Origin: Lepidostoma basale
Lineage: Eukaryota; Arthropoda; Insecta; Trichoptera; Lepidostomatidae
Assembly (NCBI GenBank): GCA_022606425.2
Contig: JAHDVF020000106.1
Span: 434,001-498,000 of the forward strand
Direction of reading: 5' to 3'
Length of the DNA stretch: 64,000 nt
The translations under genes were made by a program, and so were the position numbers. The notes under the pieces were generated by a model. The model was not told the origin of the DNA and searched no databases. It worked only from the letters and a program-made list of their open reading frames with translations. Below, one piece after another: positions 37,185-47,619 of this stretch. The first letter of the stretch is position 1. Every line of letters begins with the position of its first letter.

Positions 37185-37535
37185 TCCTCTATTTCTGGTT
37201 CCATTTACATCGTAATCATATATTTTTATTATTTATCATTCTTTATTCATTCATTCTTTCCATATGCCCAAACCGTCTTAATGATCCTTTCATTATTTTT
37301 TTCATAACACCATCATTTGCACCGCATTCACTTATTATATTTTCATTCGACACTATCATACACAGAGTATCTACACATCCGTCTAAGGGATCTCATTTCT
37401 ACTGCATTTATTCTACTTTCATCCTTTTTCGCCAGTTCCATGCTTCGCTTCCATACATAAGGGTCGGTTGAAGAACACCATTGTGCACTGCCATTCTAAC
37501 TTTTTTGGATAGGTTTTTGTTTGCGATGACAACAT
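37185..37535 (-). mobile_element. SLRW LINE fragment
   Basis: Reversed codons: VVIANKNLSKKV, LMYGSEAW, MRSLRRMCRYSVYDSVE-like, NIISECGANDGVMKKIMKGS, LRRFGHMERMNE, NGTRNR. Homologous to 14520-14860. Confidence 0.82.
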
Positions 37536-37545
37536 AAGTAATCGA

Positions 37546-37576
<31 letters not shown>

Positions 37577-37578
37577 GC
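37546..37578 (+). repeat. (AAT)n microsatellite
   Basis: Eleven or so AAT units, possibly a retroposon tail. Confidence 0.7.
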
Positions 37579-37730
37579 CCATGGACCTCAGAGCTTTACT
37601 GCGTCAGCTCTGACGAATTGAAAAAAATTCATTATATTCATTAAAATTTTAAAACAACAATATAGTAATTAATATCCTTGAGATAATCACCAGCAAGGAT
37701 CATTAAGCCAATGGACAATTAGATCATTGA

Positions 37731-37995
37731 CGACCTTCCTGGCCGAGTGGTAAGTGCATTGACTGCCACCCCGAAGGTTCCGGGTTCGATTCCCGGCGAG
37801 GGCAGTGTGATCGTCACGCTGTCTTTCGTCTGGTGTAAAATTCACGTGACAATAAAATGGCGATACATTAGCTACCTGTCACATGTCACGAGAATCACTG
37901 TGATAGCTATAATATCCTTTACATCGATTTGGCTCATGCTGTCATGATGTAAAGAGCGATTCAACAAAATAATAATAATAATAATAATAAAGGAA
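37731..37995 (+). mobile_element. tRNA-SINE, full length
   Basis: Head GACCTTCCTGGCCGAGTGGT with the A box TGGCCGAGTGG and the B box GGTTCGATTCC at 37792-37802. Body: GTGATCGTCACGCTGTC, CGTGACAATAAAATGGCGAT, CACATGTCACGAGAATCACT, ATGTAAAGAGCGATTCAACA. The tail is (AAT)n at 37969-37991. A polymerase III internal promoter is implied by the spacing of the boxes (about 40 bp). Non-coding; mobilised by an unknown LINE. Confidence 0.92.
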
Positions 37996-38454
37996 AAAAA
38001 TTATGGTTACATAAATATCTGTTTGGCAGATCTAATCAAATGCGACGAAGCTGTGCAAGGTTACAAGAGTACAGGGTCCAGTTAGTTCTGCAAGTCCACT
38101 GCAAGACTAATGCTCGGTGGCGAGGAAATATATTACGGTTTAACTGCTCACAAAACTGCAGTTACCCGCGGTTATTCTTGGCCACAGACTGCATTTGCAT
38201 TCAAATTAGCTAAACAAGCTAAATTCAGGAAGTCTGAGGGAAATAGCTTGACACTAGTGTAACCTTTGACGCAAATCCATCAAATCCTACACCTTATTAT
38301 CCAAGATACGAATGAATGGGTACATTTTTACCAATAGGTCTTATATACCAAAAGGTCTTATATATGAATGGGTACATTTTTACCAATCTTTAGATATTAT
38401 TTGGCAATTCATTGTGAGTTTTTTTACGAATTAAAACACTGTTTTTACTCAGGA
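37996..38454. other. Unassigned; a short direct repeat
   Basis: GAATGGGTACATTTTTACCA occurs at 38313 and again at 38365. No gene recognised. Confidence 0.35.
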
Positions 38455-39060
38455 GTCTTCGCCAACACCCCCAAACAGCAAACTAATAAACTACAGTCTG
38501 CATTCAACGCAGCAGCAAGACTAATAAGAGGTGTGCCGAAGAGTTGTCACATAACACAACATCTTAAGGAGCTCCACTGGCTGAAATGTCCAGAAAGGAT
38601 ACAATACAAGCTCTGCTGGACTGTCTTCAAGGCGTTGCATGTATGGCACCAGCTTAGGTATATATCTGAACTCTGCATCAACGAGAACCTGAATGCCAGA
38701 CAGTTTACATTGCGATCAGCTAAGACTTCTGCGATCTGTAGATTGACTGTGCCAAAACGCAGTTCTAGCACAAACTTTGGCGACCGAGCCTTCGCGGTAG
38801 CCGGCCCTTCAGCCTGGAACAATCTTCCAGCAGACCTTAAGTGCATTGAGAATCAATCAGAGGCTCAAAACGCACCTTTTCAAATTATTCTTTCCTGATA
38901 AAAAGGGTTGATCGACTGCATTGGGTGCAGCCATCATTCTAAATATGTTAATTTTTAACTAGGTCATAAAACGGAGCATTTTTTACAGCGCCCTTGAGAT
39001 GAGTAATTCATAAAAATGGCGCTCTATAAATTTTCCAATTTATTATGATTATATTATAAT
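38455..39060 (+). pseudogene. CR1/L2-like LINE C-terminus and 3' UTR
   Basis: Open from about 38464: NTPKQQTNKLQSAFNAAARL, HITQHLKELHWLKCPERIQY, KLCWTVFKALH, YISELCINENLNARQFTLRS, SSTNFGDRAFAVAGPSAWNN, LPADLKCIE. A frameshift near 38858 spoils the last ~15 codons, and a small change replaces GMAPAYIS by VWHQLRYIS. The 3' UTR has AGCGCCCTTGAGATGAGTAA, AATGGCGCTCTATAAATT, then ATTATG. The longest uninterrupted CR1 frame in the window. Confidence 0.9.
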
Positions 39061-39589
39061 CAAATTTTCATTGTCAGCCAAGTGATAATAGGAGAATTCG
39101 ATGTGTTAGTATGCCAGGATAAAACGCTGTCCATGGATAAAACGCTGCTGCTCGTTTGTGATAGTTAATTTTCTGAGTTGAATTCGCAAAGGTCCTATAA
39201 GTATGGAGGTGGTTTTGTGGTCCCGAATATATCGGTCCATTCTCAGAATCCCGTTAGGGCCTGCTTGTTTATTGGGTGAGGCAGAGTATTGACCGCTGCC
39301 CTTATATAAATTAAAACAAATACCTTGTTATTAGTGTTAAGTCACATGCCATAAGCTTTTGATTGTTTTTTTCGATCGTTTTTCCATAATGAAATAACGA
39401 CACCTTCGATACAGGGTCGTATCTGGTACTCTTGACACGCCACGACTGACTTTAGTCAGATTAATAAGTCGTTGTCATCAGGATATCAGGTATGGGTTTA
39501 TTGATTTTTTGATATTCTAGAAAGATACTGATAGGTATAATCATTTTTTGCTAGATTGAACGTTATAAAATATAGTATTTTTTTTACTA
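39061..39589. other. No recognisable feature
   Basis: No coding frame or repeat-family match. Confidence 0.3.
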
Positions 39590-39810
39590 GTTCTTCAACA
39601 TTGATGTAAAAACCATAATAAATTATCAACACGAATAAAAAGGTCAGTTTTCAAGAAGTTTTGTATAATTTATTAGGAATGTTATGTTTCGCCTTGCAAA
39701 GGTTTTATTAAATGTGAAATCATTATGCCTTTGCGAGGCGAAGCATGTCATTCGTATAAAAAATTATCCAAGAAAACAGAAGTTTTCATTAATGATAATT
39801 TTACAAAATA
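39590..39810. mobile_element. PLE foldback, CTAGAAAACA/GCAAAGGC subfamily
   Basis: Left arm: CCATAATAAATTATCAACAC, TTTCAAGAAGTTTTGTA, ATGTTATGTTTCGCCTTGCA. Right arm: TGCCTTTGCGAGGCGAAGCA, TGTCATTCGTATAAAAAATT, CAAGAAAACAGAAGTTTTCA. GAAAC is changed to GAAGC in the right arm. Confidence 0.6.
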
Positions 39811-39944
39811 TTCTCTGTGAATTTAACTATGTTTATATAAAATTTTGCGTATATTATGATAAAAATATACATCACACTTTACGTATAATAGATAACCTTA
39901 TATATAATATAATAAAATAATAATAAAAGCAGATACCAGACTAA

Positions 39945-40030
39945 GCGACTAAATGTACAATGAAACCGGTAGTAATTATAAAACGGATATAGTGGTAGAA
40001 ACATCCGTTCTCTAGAAATTTAATTATTTC
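39945..40030 (-). mobile_element. PLE fragments
   Basis: ATGAAACCGGTAGTAATTAT (ACCGGT-class border) and AACATCCGTTCTCTAGAAAT (CTAGAAAACA subfamily, reversed). Confidence 0.4.
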
Positions 40031-40043
40031 ATATTTGTCTTAA

Positions 40044-40548
40044 CTAGCTAACTAGCAAACCATCACGCCGTTTAGGCGGAGGGGTAGGCAGAGAGGATGG
40101 ATCGCCACATTGATCTATCCTGACATTATTCTCGCGCCTCTTCTACATTCACACATCGTTACACGCACCCTCATCGATTGTTCCTACTACGTACATGGCC
40201 GTCTTTTAGTAATTGATTAATTTGATCATGCCATGTCTTCCTTGGCCTTCCTCAACTTCTTTTTCCATTCACACTACTTGTATATATCGTTTTAAACATT
40301 CTTCCCTCATCCATTCGTTCCATATGTCCAAACCATCTTAGTGACCCTTTCTTAATTTTATTTACCACGCATTCATCCGCTTTATACTTCTTTCTTACTT
40401 CATCATTAGATATTCTGTCATACATTGTTTTTGTGACCTCATTTCTACGGCATTTATCCTACTTTCATCCCTTTTCTGTCATCTCCAAGCTTTACTTCCA
40501 TACGTAAGTGCCGGTACTAGAATTTTATTGTGTACTTATTTATCTTGC
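40044..40548 (-). mobile_element. SLRW LINE C-terminal half
   Basis: Reversed tail (TAGCTAACTAGC), CATCACGCCGTTTAGGCGG, then codons for RSILSAYPSA-like, INQLLKDGHVRSRNNR, KKSRGRPRKTWHDQINQL, KKGSLRWFGHMERMDEGRM, SKAWRWQKRDESR. It belongs to the subgroup with INKIKKGSLRW, like 46258 and 44690. Confidence 0.82.
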
Positions 40549-40549
40549 T

Positions 40550-40660
40550 AGGCCATTATCAAATATTGTATCAACAATTACCTTGAAAGGCGAAAAATGT
40601 CACTCCCATACAAAAATATTTTTTTTTTAGAAAATATACGTTTTTTACCGATAAACATAA
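40550..40660 (+). mobile_element. PLE fragment, CTAGAAAACA subfamily
   Basis: CCTTGAAAGGCGAAAAATGT, CACTCCCATACAAAAATATT, TTTTTAGAAAATATACG. The GAAAC box is changed to GAAAA. Confidence 0.5.
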
Positions 40661-41110
40661 TATATAGTTTAACATAATTGTTAAAGAAACAATAATTAAT
40701 CAGATATTTCTTAACTAGGCCAGTATCACTAGGACATAAGTTTCCATAATTTTTTTTTTGTTTTTCCCTGGTGCCGGTTCTGTAAATTTGGACCCTTTAC
40801 CTAACACCGCCCCCGATTGGTCGGGAGATAATAATTCCAGTTTCGAAATATTCTGTTCTTTTTTCAAACGTATCGTGAGACTGCTCCAGAGATTTCGGCC
40901 GCTACTCCTGTCTGCAGGCGCAAGCGCATTCACTATTCCTATATGTTGTAGGTATATACAATACAATAAATAATACTTGTTCCCCGCACTCTGACAGTCT
41001 GTTAGACTTTTTGTACGTTTTTTGTTGATAAAAAAGGTTACAGTTATTAATTAATATTTAAATAAGGTATAAAAAATATTTGTTTGTTTATTTTCTGATA
41101 AATTAATTAC
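40661..41110. other. Unassigned; a GC-richer patch at 40770-40950
   Basis: CACCGCCCCCGATTGGTCGG, CTGCAGGCGCAAGCGCATTC. Overlapping open frames on both strands, neither with recognisable motifs. Confidence 0.3.
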
Positions 41111-41111
41111 A

Positions 41112-41612
41112 ATTTAAAGGTCGGCCATGTTAGAAGTCGGAAGAATCGACGTGCATGTATGACTCGCTGTATGAATGTTGAGGATTCTAAAATGAGATCT
41201 CTTAGACGAATGTGTAGAAAATCTGTATATGATAGAGTGTCCAATGAAAATATAATAAGTAAATGCGGCGCGAATGATGTTGTTAAGAACAAAATAATGA
41301 ATGGATCATTTAGATGGTTTGGACACATGGAAAGGATGAATCAAGAAAGAATGGTAAAAAAATATATGTTAACGATGTAAATAGAACTAGAAATAGAGGA
41401 AGACCGAGGAAAACGTGGCACGATCAAATAAATCAAATATTGAATGTCGGCCACGTGAAATGTCGGAGATATCAACGCGCGTGCTTGACACGATGTATGT
41501 ATGTTGAGGAAGCGAGAGAAATATGTATGTCAGAAAAGAAAAGTGTGACAGTCCATTCATTCTGCTTACCCCTTCGGAGAGACGGCGTAATGGTTAGTTA
41601 GTTAGTAAAATT
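41112..41612 (+). pseudogene. SLRW LINE, rearranged copy
   Basis: Starts with the end of the ORF (KVGHVRSRKNRRACMTRCMN, VED), then jumps back to MRSLRRMCRKSVYDRVSNEN, KNKIMNGSFRWFGHMERMNQ, a frameshift at 41345, RNRGRPRKTWHDQINQILNV and finally CCCTTCGGAGAGACGGCGTA, ATGGTTAGTTAGTTAG. Two elements or two segments joined out of order; the first ~70 bp are from the subfamily with GVRSRGRP. Confidence 0.82.
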
Positions 41613-41614
41613 AA

Positions 41615-42115
41615 AAATAACTGTTTATCTCTAGTGTCTAGAAAGACAAAGATCACAATATATAAAACGTTGATTAGACCAGCCCTAACATATGCCTCGA
41701 AGACTCACTAAACGGGATGAAAGCAAAATAAACTGCTTCGAAAGGAAGATCCTCCGCAGAATCTTCGGACCCATTGAGGATGGTCAGACGTGGAGAAGGA
41801 GATACAACACAGAGCTCTACGATCTATACCAGGACGTCAGCGTGGTCAGTTTATAAAGATTAACAGACTGCGCTGGCTAGGGCACTTGCACCGCATGGGA
41901 GATCTGGAGCCCCCCAAAAGAGTGTTGTATGACAATCCAGCAGGGCGAAGAAGCATCGATAGGCCGAGACTGCTGGATGGTGCCGTGGCAGATTTTCGGG
42001 TCCTGGAGCAGCAAGACTGGGAGGTAGCGGCCAGAAACAGGACGGGATGGACACGCTTCTTGGAGGAGGACAAGACCCACCAAGGGTTGTAGCGCCGGAG
42101 AAGAAGAAGAATTTT
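41615..42115 (+). pseudogene. LINE 3' end (LRWLGHLHRMGD family)
   Basis: TIYKTLIRPALTYAS, then frameshifts, RKILRRIFGPIEDG-like codons, and an open frame 41790-42092: INRLRWLGHLHRMGDLEPPK, RVLYDNPAGRRSIDRPRLL, DFRVLEQQDWEVAARNRTGW, and TRFLEEDKTHQGL, stop. The end of an RTE-like ORF2 with GAAGAAGAAGAA tail (42098-42111). GC-rich against its flanks. Confidence 0.85.
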
Positions 42116-42870
42116 ATCTCATAGTTAAAGAAACAATAACTATTGTACATACTCGTATTATGTATTTTTATATTAATTATTGCTTACTCTTATAAAATCA
42201 GATTATTTTAACAAGAAAACTATTTAATTAATAAATATTGATTTTTAAACATCTAGTAATTAAGAAGGGCGTCTATTTTTCTTTCTTGGCTCCAAGACGC
42301 GATTCATTTAACGTATCTTACAAATTGATGCTTCACGCACGCCTAGAACATAATAAAAATGTTAAATCTTGGGTAGGTACTTGCTTCACAGAATTCTGTC
42401 AATTAAGCTGATGAGTAAGTACTGACTTGAAAGCAGTTCTATCTTTCGAACACATTAATCTAAATTTGAAGATAGAACACTCTCGCTTTGGGGGCCGTCT
42501 CGTCTCACCTCGTGTGAGTTTATACACAATAGTTAGCTTTTAAGCTCAGCTATACACGTCACGATTTGGGTCCGATTCGTCTGGCATACACATTTATGGT
42601 TTGCTATTCGTGTGGTAGACTTGCAAACACTCTATTATAGTTAAGTTGATTTATATCATTCTATTACGTAATTTTTCACACTTTTTTTGTCATATTGCGA
42701 GTATGTATTGGGAGTGTGACATAGTTTTTTGAAGCATTCACCCGAAAAAAATACATTTTTGAACATCTGCGAAAATTGTTTAGCGAATTAATAATCAAAA
42801 TATAAAAACTTATACTGGTATATTTTTATATATGCATTCATGTTTTCGTTGTTCAAGCGAGTTATTTACA
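42116..42870. other. No recognisable feature
   Basis: AT-rich with mid-GC patches near 42480-42600; no gene or family match. Confidence 0.35.
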
Positions 42871-42873
42871 CAG

Positions 42874-42955
42874 AGCAACAACAACAAATCATCACGCCGT
42901 TTCTCTGGAAGGGTAGGCGGACAAAATGGACTGTCATCAAATCAAATAAATTCAG
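42874..42955 (-). mobile_element. Two LINE 3' ends, tail fragments
   Basis: 42874-42928: reversed SLRW 3' end with (CAA)n tail, CATCACGCCGTTTCTCTGGA. 42929-42955: ATCAAATCAAATAAATTCAG, the reversed Jockey-like 3' terminus seen at 43214. Confidence 0.6.
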
Positions 42956-43210
42956 TTTAATTTTCTCGACATGTTTCGAAGGCTTACACCTTCATCATCG
43001 GGAAAACGATATAAAACTTTTATAATAGTTACGATATAATACGACAACGATATAAAACATGATACTCATACATATACATGTTCTCCCGATGATGAAGGTG
43101 TAAACCTTCGAAATATGTCGAGAAAAATAAACTCAAAAGTGGAAAAACAGTGTATTAATTCATACAAATTCGTCATTATGGAATTCCACAGTGTTAACGC
43201 CTTAAGTTTA
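42940..43210. mobile_element. PLE foldback, ACATGT class
   Basis: Left core 42967-43001 (minus) and right core 43085-43123 (plus) face away from each other across ~85 bp. The right side continues AATAAACTCAAAAGTGGAAA and GGAATTCCACAGTGTTAACG. Core: CCGATGA, T, GAAGGT - GTAA - ACCTTC, GAAA, ACATGT (left) or ATATGT (right), C. The second base of the CUGANGA box is C in both arms. Confidence 0.72.
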
Positions 43211-43213
43211 TCT

Positions 43214-43620
43214 AAAATCAAATCAAATCAGTTCATTTTCTCAAAAGATACTGCAAACAACAATTACAGTTTAAGGCATCTATTGAGAACGGGTAAAATA
43301 AAATAAATATATAATGCCAGGAGCGCATGAGAGATGGTTCGACATTAGGAATACAAGATACTTTCTAAAGTCAAGAGTATTTGTCTTCTGAACGTACTTT
43401 CACGAATACGAAAGACGTCAATATCCAAAACGACCATGTTCAGCAGTTTGATTGCTCTCCCCACCGGCATCACCAGATGCAGGTTAGTTCTGCATGCTGG
43501 GATATAAAACAGTCTGTGTTGACGCTGTCGAAGATAACTACCCGGAACGTTAAGATGGATAGCCTCCAAGATTCAAACAATCATTACCATAAAATATAAT
43601 AAACATTTACGAAACAAACA
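43214..43620 (-). pseudogene. Jockey-like LINE C-terminus and 3' UTR
   Basis: The minus frame (43569-43345) reads GSYLRQRQHRLFYIPACRTN, LHLVMPVGRAIKLLNMVVLD, IDVFRIRESTFRRQILLTLE. The 3' UTR (reversed) has AGATGGTTCGACATTAGGAA and the AAATCAAATCAAATCAG terminus at 43217-43233. About 75 codons remain, without a stop. Confidence 0.85.
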
Positions 43621-43624
43621 AATT

Positions 43625-43976
43625 GGAGTGACATCTCCAGGTGTTATCTAGCAATACGTTAATGGCGGTAGTCTTTCACATTGCGTTAATAAAAATATCT
43701 TCTGCTCAATGCTTAAACCCAATCTTCATAGATGGCGCTCGTGTGTAGATTGAAACTAACATGTGATGTTTGATGTTACATATTAACCTATATACAACTT
43801 CCAAAAATTTGTCAGACATGGTGATCGTAAAAAGGGTGGAATGGGGAATGTTGTATTACATAAAGCGTGCGCTTAACCCAACCAATGACAGGTCATAAGT
43901 CCTGTAAACACCTCGATCACCATATTCTGTTTCCAATTTGCATCTTCGTCTCTATTGAGAGACGATTAATCCTTGA
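43625..43976 (+). mobile_element. MITE-A, left end missing
   Basis: From CATCTCCAGGTGTTATCTAG through ATTGCGTTAATAAAAATATC, TAGATGGCGCTCGTGTGTAG, GGTGGAATGGGGAATGTTGT to the right end TTGAGAGACGATTAATCCTT. Only the outer ~30 bp of the left repeat are lost. Confidence 0.85.
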
Positions 43977-44287
43977 GTTTTCATTTGTATTAATATTCCG
44001 GATTATTCTACATACAGCAATAGTGTGAATTAAGCTAAGACCTAGAATTGAAAATCCGATCGTGAAAGTCAGTCTTAAATATACCCCCATCACTTACAGA
44101 CTGCTGACGGATGCTGGACAGACGTGGGATTTAAGTTTATTTTCAATGTTATCAATACTTACTTTTATGCATCAAAGTCAAGTTAAGCGGACTTAAAAAT
44201 AAATTAACCTCAACAAGAAATAAATTTCAACCAAATCTGTTTTAAAGAAACATACACGCTTGTTATGTCAATAATAACAAATATTAT
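43977..44287. other. Unassigned
   Basis: A small PLE scrap (TTTTCATTTGTATTAATATT) at 43978; otherwise nothing recognised. Confidence 0.3.
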
Positions 44288-44546
44288 AATAGATAACGCT
44301 AGTGTAGAGTGAACTAAAAAATGTGAAGATAAGCGCAGCATTCTAGCATATATACATCTTCCAAAAAATTGTCAGACGTGGTGGTCGTAAGAAGGGCGGA
44401 ATGGGGAATGTTGTTAAACATAAAGCGATCGCTCAACTCAACCAATAGTTACAAGGTCATAAGTCCTGTAAGCTCATCGGCCACCATATTCTGTTCCCAG
44501 AAGACAATTTACATCTTCGTCTCTATTGAGATACAATTAATCTTTA
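44288..44546 (+). mobile_element. MITE-A, right two-thirds
   Basis: Starts at AGATAACGCTAGTGTAGAGT; keeps GGGCGGAATGGGGAATGTTG, GCGATCGCT, and the right terminal repeat to CAATTAATCTTT. Confidence 0.85.
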
Positions 44547-44629
44547 TATTATAAACTTTATTAAATTGTTTTTAACCTGTATCAGGTCCGTTATAACATG
44601 GTATAGAAATTTAAGCTGACACATCTTTA

Positions 44630-45185
44630 CCTTGTATCGACCCTTATGTATGGAACTAGCAAAATAATGAAAGTAGAATAAATGCAGTAGAAATGAGATC
44701 TTTTAAACGAATGGATGTAAAATCTGATATATATGGACATGAAGCTTGGAGTTGGCAGAAGAAGGATGAAAGTAGGATAAATGCCGTAGAATGTGCGGAA
44801 AAAACAATGAATGATAGAATATCTAATGATGAAGTAAGAAAGGAATGTAAGGCGGATGAATGCGTGATAAATAAAATTAAGAAAAGGTCACTAAGATGGT
44901 TTGGACATATGGAACGAATGGATGAGCGAAGAATGGTTTAAAAAATATATGCAAGTAGTGTGAATGGGAAAATAAGTCGAGGAAGGGCAAGGAAGACATG
45001 GCATGACCAAATTAATCAATTACTGAAAGACGGCCATTTTCAAAGTAGGAACTATCGACGAGCGTGCATGTCACGATGTGTGAATGTAGAAGAGGCGCGA
45101 GAATTATCCCAGGATAGAACAATATGGCGATCCATCCTCTCTGCCAACCCCTCCGGGAAAACGACGTGATGGTAAGTTAGTTAGT
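44630..45185 (+). pseudogene. SLRW LINE C-terminal half, IKKRSLRW subgroup
   Basis: A duplicated start (TLMYGTSK... then HEAWSWQKKDESRINAV), KTMNDRISNDEVRKECKADE, CVINKIKKRSLRWFGHMERM, DERRMV, stop, then SRGRARKTWHDQINQLLKDG, VNVEEARELSQDRTIWRSIL, SANPSG. One stop at 44939 and an internal deletion after 44795. Tail GTGATGGTAAGTTAGTTAG. Confidence 0.85.
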
Positions 45186-45204
45186 TATTTACTATTATAT
45201 TTGA

Positions 45205-45617
45205 TGTGCGGTAAATCTGTTAATGATAGATTGTCAAATGAAAATATAAGAAATGAATGCAGTGGGAATGAAAATGTGATGAACAAAATAATTATAGGAT
45301 CATTAAAATAATTTTCACACATGGAAATAATGAATGAAGAAAGAATAGTAAAAAAACGTATATCGTTACGGTGTTAATGGAACTAGAAATAGGGGAAAAC
45401 CGAGAAAAAAGTGTCTCGATCTAATAAATCAAATTTTGAATGTCGGCCACGTGAGGAGTCGGAGAAATCGACGTGGGTGCATAATTATATGTTCGAATGT
45501 TGAGGATACAAGATAAGTATGTCGGGAAACAACAGTGTGGCGATTCATTTTTTCTGTCCACCCCTTCGGGTAGACGGCGTAATGTTTAGTTAGTTAGTTA
45601 GTTAGTTAGTTAAAGTG
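45205..45617 (+). mobile_element. SLRW LINE C-terminal fragment, decayed
   Basis: MCGKSVNDRLSNENIRNECS-like codons, with stops; later SRRNRRGCI and the 3' end GGGTAGACGGCGTAATGTTT plus (AGTT)n at 45587-45612. Directly follows the previous copy in the same direction. Confidence 0.8.
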
Positions 45618-46140
45618 CTGTGATGGTAAGTATTGGTTTATTTTATAATTATACATCTTGATCAGTTACGTAATTAGTAAACTATTATCATATATATCCT
45701 CATCAGAGAGTCTTTGTGAATTTGTATCTTGCTATTATAATACATACTTTTATTTATTAACTTAATATGCGGTAGGTACATAAAGTCTAAGATCAAATTG
45801 AAATGTCACATGTTCATATTTGTCTTGAAGAGTAAAGGTCATTTGCTTATTGAAACTCTTCCGGGAAATATGAAATTGTGAATCTACCATAAGTGTGTGT
45901 GTAGACATTCAACTAATTCTGTGTGAAATTTACATGGTTCAAGAGACAGAATGTGCACAATCATTGAATTAAAAAGTAGACTAATATATACTCGTACATA
46001 AGACATAGAGGACAAAGCTGTTATAGGTGAATGGCGGATTTCATCAGCTTCGCTCATTCAAAAGAAGGCCAATGATCAAAATTTTTAAATCGAATCATAT
46101 CTAAAAATTATTGAGAAAGAGTTGATAATTTTTTCTTAAC
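45618..46140. other. No recognisable feature
   Basis: AT-rich; no gene recognised. Confidence 0.3.
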
Positions 46141-46141
46141 T

Positions 46142-46252
46142 ATCGAGCTACCTAGCAATCACGCCGTTTCCCTGAAGGGTTAGGAAAAACAATGAACCGT
46201 CATAATGTTCACTCCTGACTCTTCTTGACTTCTCTCACTTCCACAACACACA
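46142..46252 (-). mobile_element. SLRW LINE extreme 3' end
   Basis: CAATCACGCCGTTTCCCTGA followed by ~80 bp of ORF end. It stands directly before the next reversed copy. Confidence 0.65.
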
Positions 46253-46257
46253 ATATA

Positions 46258-47185
46258 TATAACTAACTAACTAACCATCACACCGTTTCCCCGGAGGGGT
46301 AGGCAGACAGGATGGATCGCCACATTGTTCTATCCTGACATAACTCTCGTGCCTCTTCTATATTCACACATCGTGACATGCACGCTCGTCGATTGTCCCT
46401 ACTTCGAACATGGCCACCTTTCAGTAATTGATCAATTTGGTCATGCCATGTCTTCCTTGGCCTTCTCCGACTTCTTTTTCCATTCACACTACTTGTATTT
46501 ATCTTTCTACCCATTTTTCCCACATCCATTCGTTCCGTATGTCCAAACCATCTTAGTGACCCTTTCTTGATTTTATTTATCACGCATTTATCCGCTTACA
46601 TTCCTTTCTTACTTCATCATTAGATATTATAATATATCATATTATTCTATCATGGCATTTATCCTACTTTCATCCTTCTTCCGCCAACTCCAAGCTTCAC
46701 TTCCATATATAAGGATCGGGACTAGAACTCCATTGTGCACTGCTATCTTTGCTTCAGTCGATATATTTCTATTTGCGGTAATGACTTCGAGTGCACCTTT
46801 TTTTTGTTTCCAGCTCCAACTATTCTTCCAATATCTATCTCCACTTTTCCATCTCTTGTAAACATGCTTCCCAGGTAGACAAATTCGGTAACTTGCTCTA
46901 ATTTCTCACCGTTCGCACTTATGTCACAATCTGTCATACATTCTTCTTTTTCAAATACCATAACTTTAGACTTTGACACGTTCATCACAAGGTGATACTT
47001 ATTGTATACTTCATACATTCTTGACACAGGACTTGTAGATCGTGCATGCTGTCAGCGATTAAAATAGCGTCGTCTGCATATAGCAAAAAGAGCTGATGGA
47101 CATGCCATTCATTTTCGCACCAGCGTTTATGCCATCTAATTCTTTCAAACACTTGTCCATGTATAGATTAAACAACCACAATATA
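46258..47185 (-). pseudogene. SLRW LINE from YADD to 3' end, IKKGSLRW subgroup
   Basis: Reading leftwards: LFNLYMDKCLKELDGINAGA, LYADDAILIADS (codons at about 47050-47090), VMNVSKSKVMVFEKEECMTD, EKLEQVTEFVYLGSMFTRDG, then LIPILIYGSEAWSWRKKDES, INKIKKGSLRWFGHTERMD, KRSRRRPRKTWHDQIDQLL, VNIEEARELCQDRTMWRSIL, SAYPSGETV. Separate frames show several indels, and ~60 bp are missing near 46625-46650. The second largest copy, from a different subgroup than 13690. Tail reversed (CTAA)n at 46262. Confidence 0.9.
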
Positions 47186-47565
47186 TATAATACAACAATA
47201 TTAGCACTATGAAGAGTATTATAAAAATCGTACTGTATTCTGAGAAGTGAGTAAATACTTCCATAAAACTTTTCACACAATACTATAACTAAGACGGAAA
47301 TACAAACAAATTATTGACAGAGCAGTAAAGTGTGATTTTAATTACCCTGACAGAATATTTAGCACTTGGTGCTTAAGCCATTGCACCTATGGAATGCGTG
47401 TCTAGTAAACACACAATAACTGTATGGGAAAGTACAACGCTGTGATTTGTGCATATTAACTAGTAATGGCTTTCCAGTAGTCATTCTCTTATTAACCCTC
47501 CAGACTTTAGGCATCAATATAAGAACATTATCTTCTTAATAAGGAATATCGGAATAGGAATCAGT
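47186..47565. other. No recognisable feature
   Basis: No gene or repeat match. Confidence 0.3.
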
Positions 47566-47569
47566 TATT

Positions 47570-47618
47570 GCCAAAGTCGAACCGTCTCTCATGCGTTCCT
47601 GGTATTTTACCTTTTATC
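47570..47618 (+). mobile_element. Jockey-like LINE 3' UTR scrap
   Basis: GTCGAACCGTCTCTCATGCG, TTCCTGGTATTTTACC matches 21634-21680. Confidence 0.5.
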
Positions 47619-47619
47619 A

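Noticed and set aside
37731..37802. tRNA gene
   Set aside because: A and B boxes are present, but no acceptor stem or anticodon arm could be closed and the same head occurs in other SINE copies.
40715..40973. Mirror open frames over a GC-richer patch
   Set aside because: GC content alone extends frames on both strands; no motif found.
45640..45720. Possible hammerhead core (CTCTGATGAGG, reversed)
   Set aside because: CUGAUGA-like box present, but no GAAA box or helix II partner within range.
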